Source of the DNA: Antedon mediterranea | Taxonomy: Eukaryota > Echinodermata > Crinoidea > Comatulida > Antedonidae | NCBI RefSeq assembly: GCF_964355755.1 | Contig: NC_092676.1 | Coordinates: 21,622,288 to 21,686,287, forward strand | Direction: 5' to 3' | DNA: 64,000 nucleotides | Shown: in pieces, positions 42,392-53,199 of the stretch | How positions within the stretch are numbered: the stretch's first letter is position 1 | Layout of the letters: the number at the start of each line of letters is the position of its first letter | Position numbers and translations under genes: made by a program | Notes under the pieces: generated by a model | The model's input: only the letters and a program-made list of their open reading frames with translations | The model's database searches: none | Told to the model about the DNA's origin: nothing

Positions 42392-42743
42392 TTAAACCGT
42401 CATCAACGAAAGTTCCATTTCATTCTGATCAACAAATATATGACGGGATTCAAACTCGCATACAGGACGGGTATTAATGGACCACAGGAAAACACACCAG
42501 ATACCTTTCTTCACATTTAATGTGAGATTATTGGACTTACCAACTATAGCACTAATTTTTGCGGGGTCTAAACTTTCCTTTTCAGTACTATTTTTTAAAG
42601 CGTTTGACTTCCGTCCTGTAAGGCTCTTTCCCATTAGCTCTTGTATGTCTGGATAAACCAATGCGAGTAACTTTCTTGCATAAGTTGTTCCAGTTTTCAC
42701 ATTTGCTATGGGAATTAATTTAGCCCTTTCCACTAGGACACAT
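42392..42743 (-). CDS. BEN-domain exon (terminal)
   Basis: Minus strand after a clear acceptor (poly-T, TTCGACAG). The product reads CVLVERAKLIPIANVKTGTT, YARKLLALVYPDIQELMGKS, LTGRKSNAL and KESLDPAKISAIVG, then about 35 residues to the stop. The pattern (an aromatic or hydrophobic start, Ala-x-x-LL-x-x-x-(F/Y), LxG, LDPxKxxAI) is that of a BEN domain, a DNA-binding and protein-interaction fold of chromatin regulators. No stop or frameshift. Upstream exons on the same strand probably lie at 43.2-43.83 kb. Could alternatively be a BEN tail of a transposon-borne gene. Confidence 0.6.
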
Positions 42744-43210
42744 CTGTCGAATAAAAAAAAAATTAATAACAAACAGTAATGTTTACACTACAATAAACAT
42801 TTCAAATTAGGGGCCTTATCATTTCCTATTTGTCGTTATTAATCATGATTAGTTCAATCCAAAAGTTTTATCGAAGCACATCACGTACTGATAACATTGA
42901 TTCAAATCAAATGTAATTAATGTAATTATTTAATAAGTGTCTTAAAAGTGTATAATAATACGACAAAAACGAAGAATCACAAGCAAGGATAAATGTTAAT
43001 ACACATCACATTTGTATCAAGAACGGGTTGGATTATTTGTATAATAATTTTATTAAAAGAATTAGCCTACTGTCATAATGGAATGTAATACCGATGGTAG
43101 GCTCTCTGAAAGTAGGGCTTGTCATGATGCGACACATGCGAGTAAGTATTTTGGGGTACATGCGTGTGTGTGGGTAAGATAATGAAAACAAAAACAGCTC
43201 AAACTTATAG
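42744..43210. other. intron-like AT-rich stretch
   Basis: Between the BEN exon and the repeat exon. No additional exon recognised; a chance minus ORF at 43033-43227 has no motif. Confidence 0.4.
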
Positions 43211-43214
43211 TATA

Positions 43215-43580
43215 CTATCACTATCACTGCTGCTATACTAATAATGATGTCACTATCACTACTCCTATCACTACGGTACTTACTATAATAGGCATATCAT
43301 TTGTATTTGGAGACATTTGATCTTCACTAGGCCAACTACTACTATCACTATCACTGTCAATACTAATAATGATGTCACTATCACTACTCCTATCACTACG
43401 TACTATGATAGGCATATCATTTGTATTTGGAGACAACATTTGATTTTCACTAGGCCAACTACTATACTATCACTGCTGCTACTAATAATGATGTCACTAT
43501 CACTACTTATATCACTACTTATTATGATAGGCATATCATTTGTATTTGAAGACAACATTTGGTCGTCACTAGTAGGCCTA
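43215..43580 (-). repeat. tandem repeat of ~118 bp, 3 copies, coding-like
   Basis: Three diverged copies, each with ACTAATAATGATGTCACTATC, GGCATATCATTTGTATTTGG (or TTTGA) and CACTAGGCCAACTA-type blocks. On the minus strand they encode SSDSDIIISIDSDSDSSSWP followed by SEDQMLSPNTNDMPIIV, an acidic Ser-rich segment. Small indels shift the frame between copies. Placed between the putative first exon and the BEN exon, it may be the disordered middle of that gene. Confidence 0.6.
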
Positions 43581-43833
43581 TTTAATTCATGATTAAAATG
43601 ACAATAATTAATATCAGCTGATTTGTTTTATCTAATTCGTGTAAATTACAAGTTGGGTTAACATTAGCGTTTCTTCTGACATAAGGACGCGCCCTGTTTC
43701 TAGGCCTAGCCCTTCTATTCCTCACCTGGAGGAACCTAGCGTACTTAGCGGCGGGATACTCATTTGATCTCACCGCATTCTGGGCTTCTTCTAAAGAAGC
43801 ATTATATCTTCTTTTAAATATCAACTTTGCCAT
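43581..43833 (-). CDS. putative first exon of BEN-domain gene
   Basis: ATG at 43833 opens MAKLIFKRRYNASLEEAQNA, RSNEYPAAKYARFLQVRNRR and a basic tract with several Arg (ARPRNRARPYVRR). Two TTACGTCA words (CREB/ATF-type sites) lie 5' of it, one about 10 bases before the ATG (near 43841) and one near 43975. The basic run looks like a nuclear localisation signal. The link to the BEN exon is inferred from order, strand and spacing only. The exon's 3' border is not certain. Confidence 0.4.
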
Positions 43834-43834
43834 A

Positions 43835-44145
43835 GCAGATGACGTAAGTATAGCAAACGTGATAGGAAATAGATGTATAGTATTTCCAAACTGAAATCAC
43901 TGTTCATCGATTGAAAGAATTTTTCATTCTGACTTAAATTTGGAATAGTCGTTAGTTATTTTCGAATATTTGATGACGTAACAATGGTTGCCCTGTTCTA
44001 TTGTAAGCGCGGTGAGCACACGAACTAGCCAATTGAATACCACTATTTAATACTAGCTCTTGGAAACTATACTCTCTTTAAATGCGCGCACTACACAGCG
44101 TCATCTCTCTGTATACATCACCGATTTTATATACCGGTATTCATT
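43835..44145 (-). promoter_or_regulatory. upstream region with two TTACGTCA sites
   Basis: Minus-strand upstream of the putative first exon. TTACGTCA occurs near 43841 and 43975. No TATA box in a convincing position. No ORF that I would support (plus 44060-44251 is a shadow of the exon below). Confidence 0.3.
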
Positions 44146-44149
44146 TTCC

Positions 44150-44335
44150 ATGCATAAGCTTGCGACATTGAATGGGTTTCAAATGTTTACTCAAATCTGC
44201 TTCACTGATGTACTGCAAATCCTCAACACATTCAACCCCACAATCTCTTAATTTCTGGACAACAGGAGCTCCTTTGACAATGTTGTCAACACCAACTGTA
44301 TGCGTTTTTCCAGATCCATCTTTGTAGGCAGATTA
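44150..44335 (-). pseudogene. SAM-like exon
   Basis: The minus frame DGSGKTHTVGVDNIVKGAPV then VQKLRDCGVECVEDLQYISE and ADLSKHLKPIQCRKLM resembles a SAM-like C-terminal half (VEDLxYxxExDLxxxLKPxQxRKL), as found in many repeated invertebrate genes. It could be part of the SAMD3-like family, but this exon type does not occur elsewhere in the window. No frame break within it. The neighbours are unclear. Confidence 0.4.
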
Positions 44336-44339
44336 CGAG

Positions 44340-45108
44340 TTAGGAAGTTATTATTATTAATTATTATTGATGAATTGTGTTCCAAAAATATATAAATATA
44401 TTTCTCATCAATGATACACCAGAGGAAAACAAAACATCAGCTCGTACACATTGCATTGAGTCGATGCACATGAAAGTATTTTCTTTCTTTTAAATTTACA
44501 TTTAGTGTTAGCTATCTCTATAACTTGCCTGTATCATCAACACAAATATTCCACAAAATGTCCATTTCTATTTACATGTACATTTATTAAAATCTTTAAT
44601 AAATATAGATTAAAAATATATATAAATAAACCCTAAAACAAGCTCTTTCCAGAAATATAATTCTTATTCACATGGGTACATAAGAAATATTATATTTTTA
44701 ACTTCAAAGACACGTCACTTTTTGTAATTTGGGGACATTTTATGAACGTGTTCGATTTGCCGTAACGAAAATCCGCTTCATTTGGGATACCTATACTAGT
44801 ACCTAGTACGAGCCTATATATTATTAATTATTATTTATTTATAGTCTAATAAGGCCTAGCCTATCTAGGCTAATTATGGTTTTTTCCAACAATTCCACGT
44901 CTTGTAGGGATGTCCCCATTAATTAATCAAAATCCTAAAAACGATCTAAAGCTAATTTAAATGCCTGCAGACAGTCAGTCAAGTTGCATTATGTGTAGTC
45001 TTTAGGAATAAACTAGCCGTTGATCACGTTTCAATGTAGTTTAAAACTGTTTTGTGGTGCTGTATCTGCTTTAAATAGCCCGAACTCATTATTTTGTTTT
45101 TTTCGTCA
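44340..45108. other. AT-rich, no gene
   Basis: Low-complexity ATTATT runs and repeated AGGCCTAG-type words near 44800-44870. Nothing coding. Confidence 0.5.
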
Positions 45109-45470
45109 AAAAATTTACGTATAATACCATAGTTTGCGTGTTTCAGTTACCGAATGTTATTTAAATGTGGTATTATTATTAATATTACCGCGTGTTAACA
45201 GGTGATCTTCGGTAGACGCTGTTCGTGATCTGTTCTCATTTCTCTAATGGGTGTGCGTAGATATATCCAATGGTGTGTAACAGCATTAAGTGAAACATTT
45301 TAAATGTTGCAACGTTTATTCGGCAAGTAAACATTTATCTTTAATTGAAGTTGTTATAATAATAGAAATAAGCTACTGTATTACTTTTAATGTTAAACTA
45401 GGCTACAGTCAATACTACGATGTTATAGACTACGGTGTCGGGTTAACTGATCATTTCGAGAGGTTACCAA
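45109..45470. repeat. direct repeat, second copy of 39.7-40.0 kb
   Basis: Matches the first copy from TTACGTATAATACCATAG to GTTAACTGATCATTT, with an insertion of about 60 bp (GTGTGCGTAGATATATCC ...) in the middle. After the shared part the two diverge at once. Confidence 0.7.
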
Positions 45471-45639
45471 CAGCGAATCATCGCTACTAACAAAATCTGA
45501 ATAATATATAAAACATGCAGGTAAAAATCTTAGTGTAATAAACTACTTACTATATATACTACTAAACTAGGCCAACTACTATGCCATGAGTATATATGTA
45601 TATATTTATTTATTGGTATACCTCCATGCTCTAACCCTT

Positions 45640-46760
45640 CAGTATAGCACCATATGTGCAATACTGTACCAAACAAAGGCAAGATAATATATTTTAATTA
45701 TAATGTCCAGAAATTGAAAATTCAACCGCCTAAGGCTACCGCAGCACTCGAACGAAAGCCCATGGCGATATGCAATTACAATGGACTCGTCTATTGTTAG
45801 AATTAAGTGAGGGATGGAGCACAGTCATTTCAGCTAAATTTACAGGTCTGTGATATGGTAAGTTGTAAAAACATTTAAATATATTTATTTGTTGAACATT
45901 TTTATTTTATGACTTATGATGTACGAACAATGGATTATGATTTACGACTAACTGTACACATTGAAAATAAAAAAAATGTTTCATTGTGGCTGTAGTAGCC
46001 TAATTTGATTGCTATGTGCAATTTGATATTTAAAAAAAAAAAAATTAAAGTAGTCCCTATTAGCTACATATCCTGCTGCCCTCCAACGTTGGTTTATGAT
46101 TATTTATTTTATTCGCTTAATTCTGAAAATTATTCCAGCCGGCGAAAAAAAAAATCATTTTGCCAAAGTTTACATTAATATTTTAAAAATGAAACATTGG
46201 AACGTATTAAAACGTTTTGTTTCTGTTGCTTAGGTACTGTACTGTATTTAGATTTAAGTATCGACGCTATTGTGTGAATGGACTAATCCGATAAGTTAAG
46301 TCCAAACGACCTCATCCTTCAAGGATAGTATCGCACTAAAGCAGGAGGCAGTAACGAACAAAAGCTTAATCTTTATTTAGATAACAATGCAGTGGAAGAA
46401 GTACTGTTTTCGATAATAAAAGCCTTTGTGTGAAAAGATTTCGAATCATTCCCTCGTCGAAGTCCATGATAACAGCATGGAGGTAAACATGGTAAATTGT
46501 GCTGTACACAAGTATGAATCCAAACGGAGCAGTTGGGATACAAATGTTGTACCTACAAGTACAGGCAGTACATGTACAAGGTAAGTAGGCTACTTTGTTA
46601 TCACTCCGGTCGCCATTCATTCCGTTCGGCCGCCGTGATATACGTTACTAACTACATTTTTTTTTTTGTGAATGTTTATTTGGTAAAAATATTCTTCATT
46701 AGCCTAGTCACTGCAAATTTATGTTTTTCTTTTTGAATATTGAGGTCAAATTTTGTTTTT
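45640..46760. repeat. long direct repeat R1
   Basis: Two blocks. Block a (45640-45830, CAGTATAGCACCATATGTGC ... AATGGACTCGTCTATTGT) matches 46905-47050. Block b (45900-46760, GACTTATGATGTACGAACAA ... TTTTTGAATATTGAGGTCAA) matches 48155-49210. Block b contains a minus-strand frame MDFDEGMIRNLFT and a donor-like TACAAGGTAAGTAGG read on the plus strand. The partner copy is split by about 1.1 kb. Confidence 0.75.
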
Positions 46761-47089
46761 CAAATAGGGGTTTTATTCAGCAATCAATGAATGGGCATGA
46801 TGGTTAGTACCTAGAAAAATAACAAAACGATAAATAATTGTATAATAAAGTAAACCCTTTTCCAATCTTTAAATCATATATATATTTGCTTTGTGGATTT
46901 TCAGTATAGCACCATATGTACAATATTGTACCAGCAAAAGTCAGACATTATAGGTCCGGATATTGGTAATTAAATCGCCCAAGGCTGCCACCGCACCAGA
47001 ACAAAGCCTTAGGTCTATGCACTTAAAATGGACTCGTCTATTGTATGGAATTGGGGGTGGAGGACTGAGGACAAACTTACAATGCTACT

Positions 47090-47635
47090 TATTTATTTCT
47101 GTGTTATCATTTTTAGTTACTGATAACCACATTCTGCATTATCAGGATGATCGCGTTTTCGTAGTAATCAACCTCTTTAATTATCTGCTGTATATCGCTG
47201 GACTTTTCAATTAACTTGAACCATTGTCTTTTTGGAAAATTTACATCCCTTTTCCCAGACTTGAACTTGCCCCTTTCTTCAGATTGGGCCTAATACACAC
47301 ACGAACAGTTATTTTTTCCAACGGCATACTATATCGTGAACTTTATCAGAGAGTGGTATTCGAACAGCTTCCACTTTGTTGTAATCAGTTTATGAATCTT
47401 CTGTAACTGGAGTATTAATTCAACTTTATTGAAAGTTTTTGCCACAATAAATGTATACATTGGGGGCCAGGCTTGAAGGCCCTTCTTCCCCCGTTTGACC
47501 TGCATAATGTAAATGATTATCATGATGGTAATCGCCGTCTTTAGAAAACGTATACACTACTGTAAAACGATTGGTCAAACACATAAATATTGTCATTATA
47601 TTTGTACTTTTTAAATACATAATCGCAGAAATCTA
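47090..47635. other. insertion, left part
   Basis: Part of the 1.1-kb stretch that splits R2. Contains ATTCAACTTTATTGAAAGTTTT and CTTGAAGGCCCTTCTTCCCC near 47415-47490, reminiscent of a LINE 3' UTR. No ORF of note. Confidence 0.35.
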
Positions 47636-47639
47636 CGTA

Positions 47640-48150
47640 TGCAGACGTACGTGAAAAGTCATTTTTTTTCCCCCATACACGTCACACTCGGAATCATTAG
47701 CACCATCGATACAATAAAGACACGTTTTCTGAAGAACGCATACATTTGGTTTTTGCTCGCCAGTTTCTTGCGTACATTCGAAATCGAAAAAGAAATATTT
47801 AGTGACAGCCCTTTTTTCAGTATGCTTAGGGGCTACAACCAGTTCTATGTAGCATTGATGATCGTATCAAACGAAAGTCTTACAAATTCAACAAAAACGA
47901 TTTTGACAATTGTGATCTTTTTGAACGATCATATTATTACAATTTGAACAATTTTTATTTTTGTCACATACTGAAACTTTTTTTAGAAACAGGAGATTTT
48001 TTTTATGATTGGCGAAACATTGCAGGTGTTTAAAAATCTATTGCACTCTTTACACTTTATTGTTGAAATGAGATCGTAATGATTATCATGATGGTAAAGA
48101 TAAATCAGTTTCTTACGATAATCGCCGCTAAAAATTACAGAATTATAATG
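47640..48150 (-). pseudogene. polB: protein-primed DNA polymerase B fragment (exonuclease region)
   Basis: Minus strand, two frames. Upstream: VIFSGDYRKKLIYLYHHDNH, YDLISTIKCKECNRF, a Cys-rich region. Downstream: KRAVTKYFFFDFECTQETGE and KPNVCVLQKTCLYC. FFDFECTQ is the exonuclease I motif (Asp and Glu metal ligands) of Polinton/adintovirus-type family B DNA polymerases, and the HHDNHYDxI block precedes it in these proteins. The polymerase replicates the element's linear DNA in intact relatives. Frameshifts are present, and only this 500-bp part exists here. It matches the PolB pieces at 61.9 and 63.0 kb. Confidence 0.8.
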
Positions 48151-49394
48151 TAATAACTTATGATGATGTACGAACATTTAATGGATTATGATTTTACGAC
48201 TAACTGTAAAAATTGAAAATAAAAAAAAATGTTTGTTTATGGCCATTTGATTGCTATATGAAATTTGATAAATAAATAATTATTTATTTTGTTTCGTTTA
48301 ATTCCTTTACTCCATGTTTAATTCTGAAAATGGTTCCAGCGAACAAAAATCATTTTTCCACCATTAGACTAAAGTGTGCATTAAAAATGAAACTTAATTG
48401 TATGTACGATTCTACATTGCAACGTATTAAATACGTTTTGTTTATGTTGCTTACAAGAATAGGTACTGTACTGTATTTAGATTTAAGTATCGACGCTATC
48501 ATGTGAATCCGATTAGTTAAGTCCAAACGACCTCATCCTTGTCGCACTAAAGCATGCAGTAAAGAACAAAGCTTGATCTTTATTTAGATAACAATGCAAT
48601 GGAGGAAGTACTGTTTTCGATAATAAAAGCCTTTGTGAAAAGATTTCGAATCATTCCCTCGTCGAAGTCCATGGTAACCATGGTAACAGCATGGAGGTAA
48701 ACATGGTAACAGCTGCTGTTCATTGTGCTGTACACCTGCCAGTATGAATCCAAATGGAGGAATTGGGATACAAATGCTGTACGTACAAGTACAGGCAGTA
48801 CATGTACAAGGTAAGTAGGCTACTTTGTTTCCCATGCCAATTAAACATAGGAGTATTCAACGATGACTGATCACTCCGGTCGCCAATCAATCCGTTCGGC
48901 CGCCGTTTAAAACAATATATCTACTTATGAAAAGAAATAAATTGGTATCAAAAGAAAAAGGGTTCCTTTATGAGCATTTTAGGATGAATGAACCGTGTCC
49001 ACTGAGTCTGATCTGTATATGAGTTACAATTATAATTATTATAGTCTGTTACTGTAGGGCCACCTACAGTATTAGCCTATAATATATGATATACGTTACT
49101 AACTACATTTTTTTTGTGAATGTTTATTTATTTGGTAAAAAATATTCTTCATTATCCTAGTCACTGCAAATTAATGTTTTTCTTTTTGAAAATTGAGGTC
49201 AAATTTTGTTTTTCAAATAAGGGTTTCATTCAGCAATGAATGGGCATGGTTAAACCTATCGACTAATCTATTAATCTATTAATTGTACAAAAATGACTTA
49301 CCTCGTCCAGATTAATATCATCGCAGTGGTCCACAGTTTCATTATCGTAAAAACTCTTGTTCTTTATAATTTAATAAAACTATATAGGCTACAG

Positions 49395-49675
49395 TTTCTC
49401 TAATGCATAAAGCTTTTCATAATTTACTCCCAGCAATTGTCCAAAATAATTTCATTTAATGCTCAGTTGTCCAGTCCACGATAAATATACTCGACAAAAA
49501 CACCAATTCTACCCACAATTTAAAAGAACTACTTTAAAATCATTAGGTATCGTCAGTAAAGGGGTTAAACTTGGGCGTGAAATACCTGAGACTCTTAAGT
49601 TACATAAGAATTCTATAACTTCTAAAATAAAATACAAAAATAAATTACTTTTGCAATACTCTGATTAAAACAGGT
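49395..49675 (+). mobile_element. LINE RT C-terminal fragment, plus strand
   Basis: Plus-strand frames LMHKAFHNLLPAIVQNNF, then HDKYTRQKHQFYPQFKRTTL, KSLGIVSKGVKLGREIPETL and a Lys-rich end with a stop. This is the last part of a non-LTR retrotransposon protein (H..NTR......P....T..G..S....G..LWN.LP pattern). It is 5'-truncated and ends next to the truncated end of the DNA polymerase gene, so the LINE probably inserted there. It runs opposite to its neighbours. Confidence 0.7.
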
Positions 49676-49693
49676 ATTTTTTACAATTACATT

Positions 49694-51310
49694 TTACTCG
49701 ATGTACTTACCGTCTTTAGGGTCGACCTCAGTCGTTAACTGACCCAAGTAGTCGCCCAGGGGAGGGTCCCAAGCCCCGGGTTTTGACACGTAGATTACGC
49801 TGTCGGTATCGTAATACAAGACGCGTTCCTGTAATTTCTCCAACAGCTCGTATAATTTTAAACGCAATGACAACGTTAACCTTTCGGTTAACTTCAACAA
49901 ATTGTTCCTCGTCCTCGTATTTTACCTCCGCCAAATCATCATTAACAAAATGTACCGGGGGTTCGATAAAATATCGTAAACCTCGTTAGGATCTTGCGTA
50001 TATTTAATTCTCGTAAGATTTTCACGCTGACCAAATTGACCCCAAAAACTATTTAGCATTAATTTGGCCAGAGATCGAAGCCCAGGATTGTACGCAATGT
50101 CGTCATGATTCAAGTTGATACCTTCTACGGTTCGATAGTCCGAAATGTATTTTTGTTTATCTTCGGGCGTTTTACACCATTCAGGCCAACCCGAAGCTTC
50201 TTGTTTCAATTTTTAAAATGTGTTAATGTAAGAGGCAAATAGGCCGGACGAGGGAGAATCTGCAGAGTACGCGCTTTTATTTTTAAAGTGCCATACTACG
50301 TGAACTTTACGTATCTCGTACCCAACCTCCACGGCTTTAGCGACCTCGATCGTTGCCCAAGAACCTGTAAATTCTCTATCTGTACCAGAATGATTTCAAG
50401 CGGTTTGTTGTTGAGAATCGACGCATGTTCTACAGAGAGCAAACATTAATTTACCGTTTGATCTATAAGGTAGGACTGGATGGAATACATTTTTAGGCGC
50501 TTCGATAGTACACTTTATCAAACCGAAATATTCGTTGATATCTGTGGACATGTCTTTGCGATCAGCGATTTCAGGATGTCCTACGGGGTAGGTACCGTAT
50601 TTATTTACATAAGGGTACAAGGAAGTATAATCGATGTAATTCATTTCTTCACCCGGTTTTACCTTATAGAACAAACAACTGGCATTAGTCCTCCCACCGA
50701 AAAACGCGTCTCTTGGATTCAAAGTTTGCCTAATGAAAGGAACTTTGGAGACGATAGATTTAATGTTAGGGGCCAACGATTGTTTGATCCGTTTCTATTC
50801 GTGCTCCCAAATTTCGACGTACTCAAAATCTGGAAATTGCTCCTTCAGAAACCGTGTTTTCTTGCTTGTCTTGACAAAGCATTCCAACATGGCTTCGTTA
50901 GTGAAGGGGTTAATGGAATCGGATCTATAACATTCTTGGCACCCGTGGAACAAACAACCCATAAATTCGAAAATAATTTTGTTTTCTAAACATGCGCCGT
51001 CGACAAAGTAAGGCCCAAACATTTTTCCCCTCCATTTCTTGCATGATGGATAAAGAACCCCCCCCCCCCCCCTTTTATGCGACTCGTAGCACAGCCATTC
51101 CATGCTAGAGTGAGAATGGTTAACGGTTGTTAGATACCCTGATGGTGGAAATAAAGCGATGGTGGATGGTTTTAAAAAAATTCTAGAAAAGACGTGATTA
51201 CACGCCGAGGCAATTGTCATTAAATTATTTGAAAAGGGGTCAACGCCTCCGAGTAGTAAAAGTAAGACAACACTTTCTGAGAATATCTACATCGCTGATG
51301 CAGTACTTTA
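49694..51310 (-). pseudogene. polB: protein-primed DNA polymerase B, copy 1, broken
   Basis: Minus strand over at least five frames. 51000-51310: YCISDVDILRKCCLTF, DPFSNNLMTIASACN, then MFGPYFVDGACLENKIIFEF and MGCLFHGCQECY. 50396-50776: MNYIDYTSLYPYVNKYGTYP, polymerase motif A. 49922-50209: LAKLMLNSFWGQFGQREN, motif B. 49694-49900: RVLYYDTDSVIYV, motif C with both catalytic Asp. This is the layout of Polinton/adintovirus-type polymerases (the FHGC block is diagnostic). The exonuclease part is not joined to it. The C-terminus is cut at 49694, next to a LINE. A run of 15 C at 51058-51072 encodes four Gly. Breaks include stops near 50210 and 50395. Confidence 0.9.
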
Positions 51311-51835
51311 CGAGTTCTCTTTGGAGATTGAAAATTTTATTAGTTTCAATTTTCTGATTATACCATTTAATTTAATTTTTTGATCTACGTGATCAATTAG
51401 TAAACTTTCCGATAGATCCTGAACAATATCTATAGCATTATCGCATATATCCATAAGAGAAAGGCTACCGGTCTCGGACATACTTTGACTGACTGGTAAA
51501 TCAAAGTCCAGATCGCCAAACACAAAATCCTCGAGTAATCCCACATCTGGGATAATATCGTCAGATACATTAGCGCGCGATAGACTAACTATAGCGTCAA
51601 CAGCTCTTTGACACTCGATAAATAAACTATCGTTAGCATCAGTTGAGGAAGAAGCGAATTGAGACATTGTAAAATTAAGGTCCTCCATCTCTGAGGCCTT
51701 CTTTTTCAGAAGGTACCCCAATATGGTATCAGGTGTTGTGCTGGATAGCAGTTGTCTTACTATCTGATACTCCGAAATATTTTCGACCATCACCTCTAGC
51801 ACTTCAACCGAAATTGAAACTTTAGTAGATTCCAT
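51308..51835 (-). CDS. gene X1-Y1 fusion, 175 codons
   Basis: ATG at 51835, directly after the shared leader. Residues 1-56 are X (VSISVEVLEVMVENISEYQI, LKKKASEMEDLN), then, in frame, Y from MSQFASSSTDANDSLFIECQ, RAVDAIVSLSRANVSDD and PDVGLLEDFVFGDLDFDL to the end. The X tail (WELVLDWPYPSS in other copies) and the spacer are deleted. This is the only copy in which Y runs on past VSQSM, giving about 55 further helical residues to KFSISKENS. The frame is intact and abuts the DNA polymerase gene. I do not recognise either protein. Confidence 0.6.
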   Translation of the reverse strand: MESTKVSISVEVLEVMVENISEYQIVRQLLSSTTPDTILGYLLKKKASEMEDLNFTMSQFASSSTDANDSLFIECQRAVDAIVSLSRANVSDDIIPDVGLLEDFVFGDLDFDLPVSQSMSETGSLSLMDICDNAIDIVQDLSESLLIDHVDQKIKLNGIIRKLKLIKFSISKENS

Positions 51836-52032
51836 CTATACAACAATACAATAACAATAAATAAAGATAAAAACTACTCACAATATCGTTAAATCAGAAA
51901 AAATCAAACTGTAAACTGGAAAAGTAAGAGGGCTAGTGGGAGAGAGAAACACTGAAACACTAAATTAAAAACAAATTTCAAATAAAGACACCGCAAATTT
52001 TAATCAAAGTATTCAACAAAAACAATTAAGGC

Positions 52033-52235
52033 CTACGAAGATGGAGGGTAGGGCCAGTCTAGGACCAGCTCCCAGTTTAGGTCCTCCATCTCCATAGCCT
52101 TTCTCCGCAACAGATATCACAATGTGGTATCTGTCTTTGTTTTTATTAGTAGCTCTCTCACAACTTTGTAATTTTCGAGACTGCCGACGAGAACTTCCAA
52201 CGCCTCTACTGACACGGTTATTCTGTTGAATCCAT
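52033..52235 (-). pseudogene. gene X2, one-base frameshift at codon 6
   Basis: After the leader, ATGGATTCAACAGAA is followed by a missing A, which creates a TAA. The remainder reads, one frame over, SVEALEVLVG, KVVRELL-like and RRKAMEMEDLNWELVLDWPY, ending in a stop. The DNA holds the palindrome CAGATA-TCAC-AAT-GTGGTATCTG. Its 3' flank (AAATAAAGACACCGCAAATT) is the same as that of X3. Confidence 0.7.
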
Positions 52236-52239
52236 CTAT

Positions 52240-52880
52240 ACAACAATACAATAACAATAATTAAAGAAAAGGGGTCAAAACAATAAAAAAAAATAAATAA
52301 AAATAAATAACAAACAAACGAAAAATATTAAGAATAGAATATAAAGCAACTTACAGAAGCGAATGAATGATTAAAAAAAAAAGAAATCTTCAAACTCCGA
52401 ACAAAAACGGCAAATTATTGGACTAGAGAGAGAGAGGGAGAACTATTAAAATCTATAACAAGAGAGAACTCCTCAATAACCACAAAATACTAAATAAAAT
52501 CTACACCAGGATAACAACAACTGTACTTACATAACAGGAATAATACAGGAGCGCCGAAAAACCAGAATATATTCTTTATAGATCAATGCACTGGGAACTA
52601 CCGTAACAGAGAATGTATAGGCTTACAGATATCAATGAGCTTTGAGATAATAATTTGGATGTAAAGGCGATTTTATAAGATTTATAAAACAATCTTTCGA
52701 TTGTTAAAAGAGGGCCGAAGTGCGCAAAACCCCCCTAGCCTACACAGAAACCCAGAAATACTTTGAACGGTAACAAAAACACTGAAACACTAAATTAAAA
52801 ACAAATTTCAAATAAAGACACCGCAAATTTTAATCATTATTTGTTGAATAAATTAAAAAAATTATTCAACAAATTCAATT
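52240..52880. other. spacer between X copies
   Basis: Leader of X2 on the right-hand side of X2, followed by purine-rich low complexity (AGAGAGAGAGGGAG) and AT-rich sequence. The part at 52780-52880 is the conserved 3' flank of X3. No other gene seen. Confidence 0.4.
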
Positions 52881-52885
52881 AAGGC

Positions 52886-53080
52886 CTACAAAGATGGAGG
52901 GTAGAGCCAGTCTCGGACCAGCTCCCAATTTATCTCCATAGCCTTTCTCCGCAACTGATACCACAATGTAGTATCTGTCTTTGTTTTGAGCAATAGTTCT
53001 CTAACAATTGTATATGTTTCGATGTTCTCGACAAGAACTTCCAATGCTTCTACGGATACGTTTATTTCTGCTGAATCCAT
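52886..53080 (-). CDS. gene X3, intact, 64 codons
   Basis: ATG at 53080 directly follows the leader TTGTATTGTTGTATAG. MDSAEINVSVEALEVLVENI, YTIVRELLLKTKTDTTLWYQ, RRKAMEINWELVRDWLYPPS and a stop. Compared with other copies it lacks three residues (EDL of MEMEDLNWEL). Predicted mainly helical, acidic at the N-terminus, with a basic patch (LRRK) in the middle and a short Trp/Pro tail. No signal peptide or membrane segment. No family recognised. This is one of the two X copies free of frame damage without a fusion. Confidence 0.6.
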   Translation of the reverse strand: MDSAEINVSVEALEVLVENIETYTIVRELLLKTKTDTTLWYQLRRKAMEINWELVRDWLYPPSL

Positions 53081-53199
53081 CTATACAACAATACAATAAC
53101 AATAATTAAAGAAGGGGAGGGGGAATTACAGTAAAAAAAAAAAAACAGAAAAATACTAAGAATAAATTGTCTTTGGAAATGACAATAACTTGGTAATTT

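Larger units (their letters stand above)
46900..49240. repeat. long direct repeat R2, split by an insertion
   Basis: R2 holds block a at 46905-47085 and block b at 48155-49210. The sequence between, 47085-48155, is absent from R1 and contains a DNA polymerase B fragment. Block b in R2 has a further insertion of about 170 bp near 48905-49085. Confidence 0.7.

Noticed and set aside
45290-45490. Plus ORF shared by the two direct repeats (YSQYYDVIDYGVGLTDH)
   Set aside because: Conserved only because the DNA is duplicated. The flanks of the frame differ, indels do not respect the frame, and no protein family is suggested.
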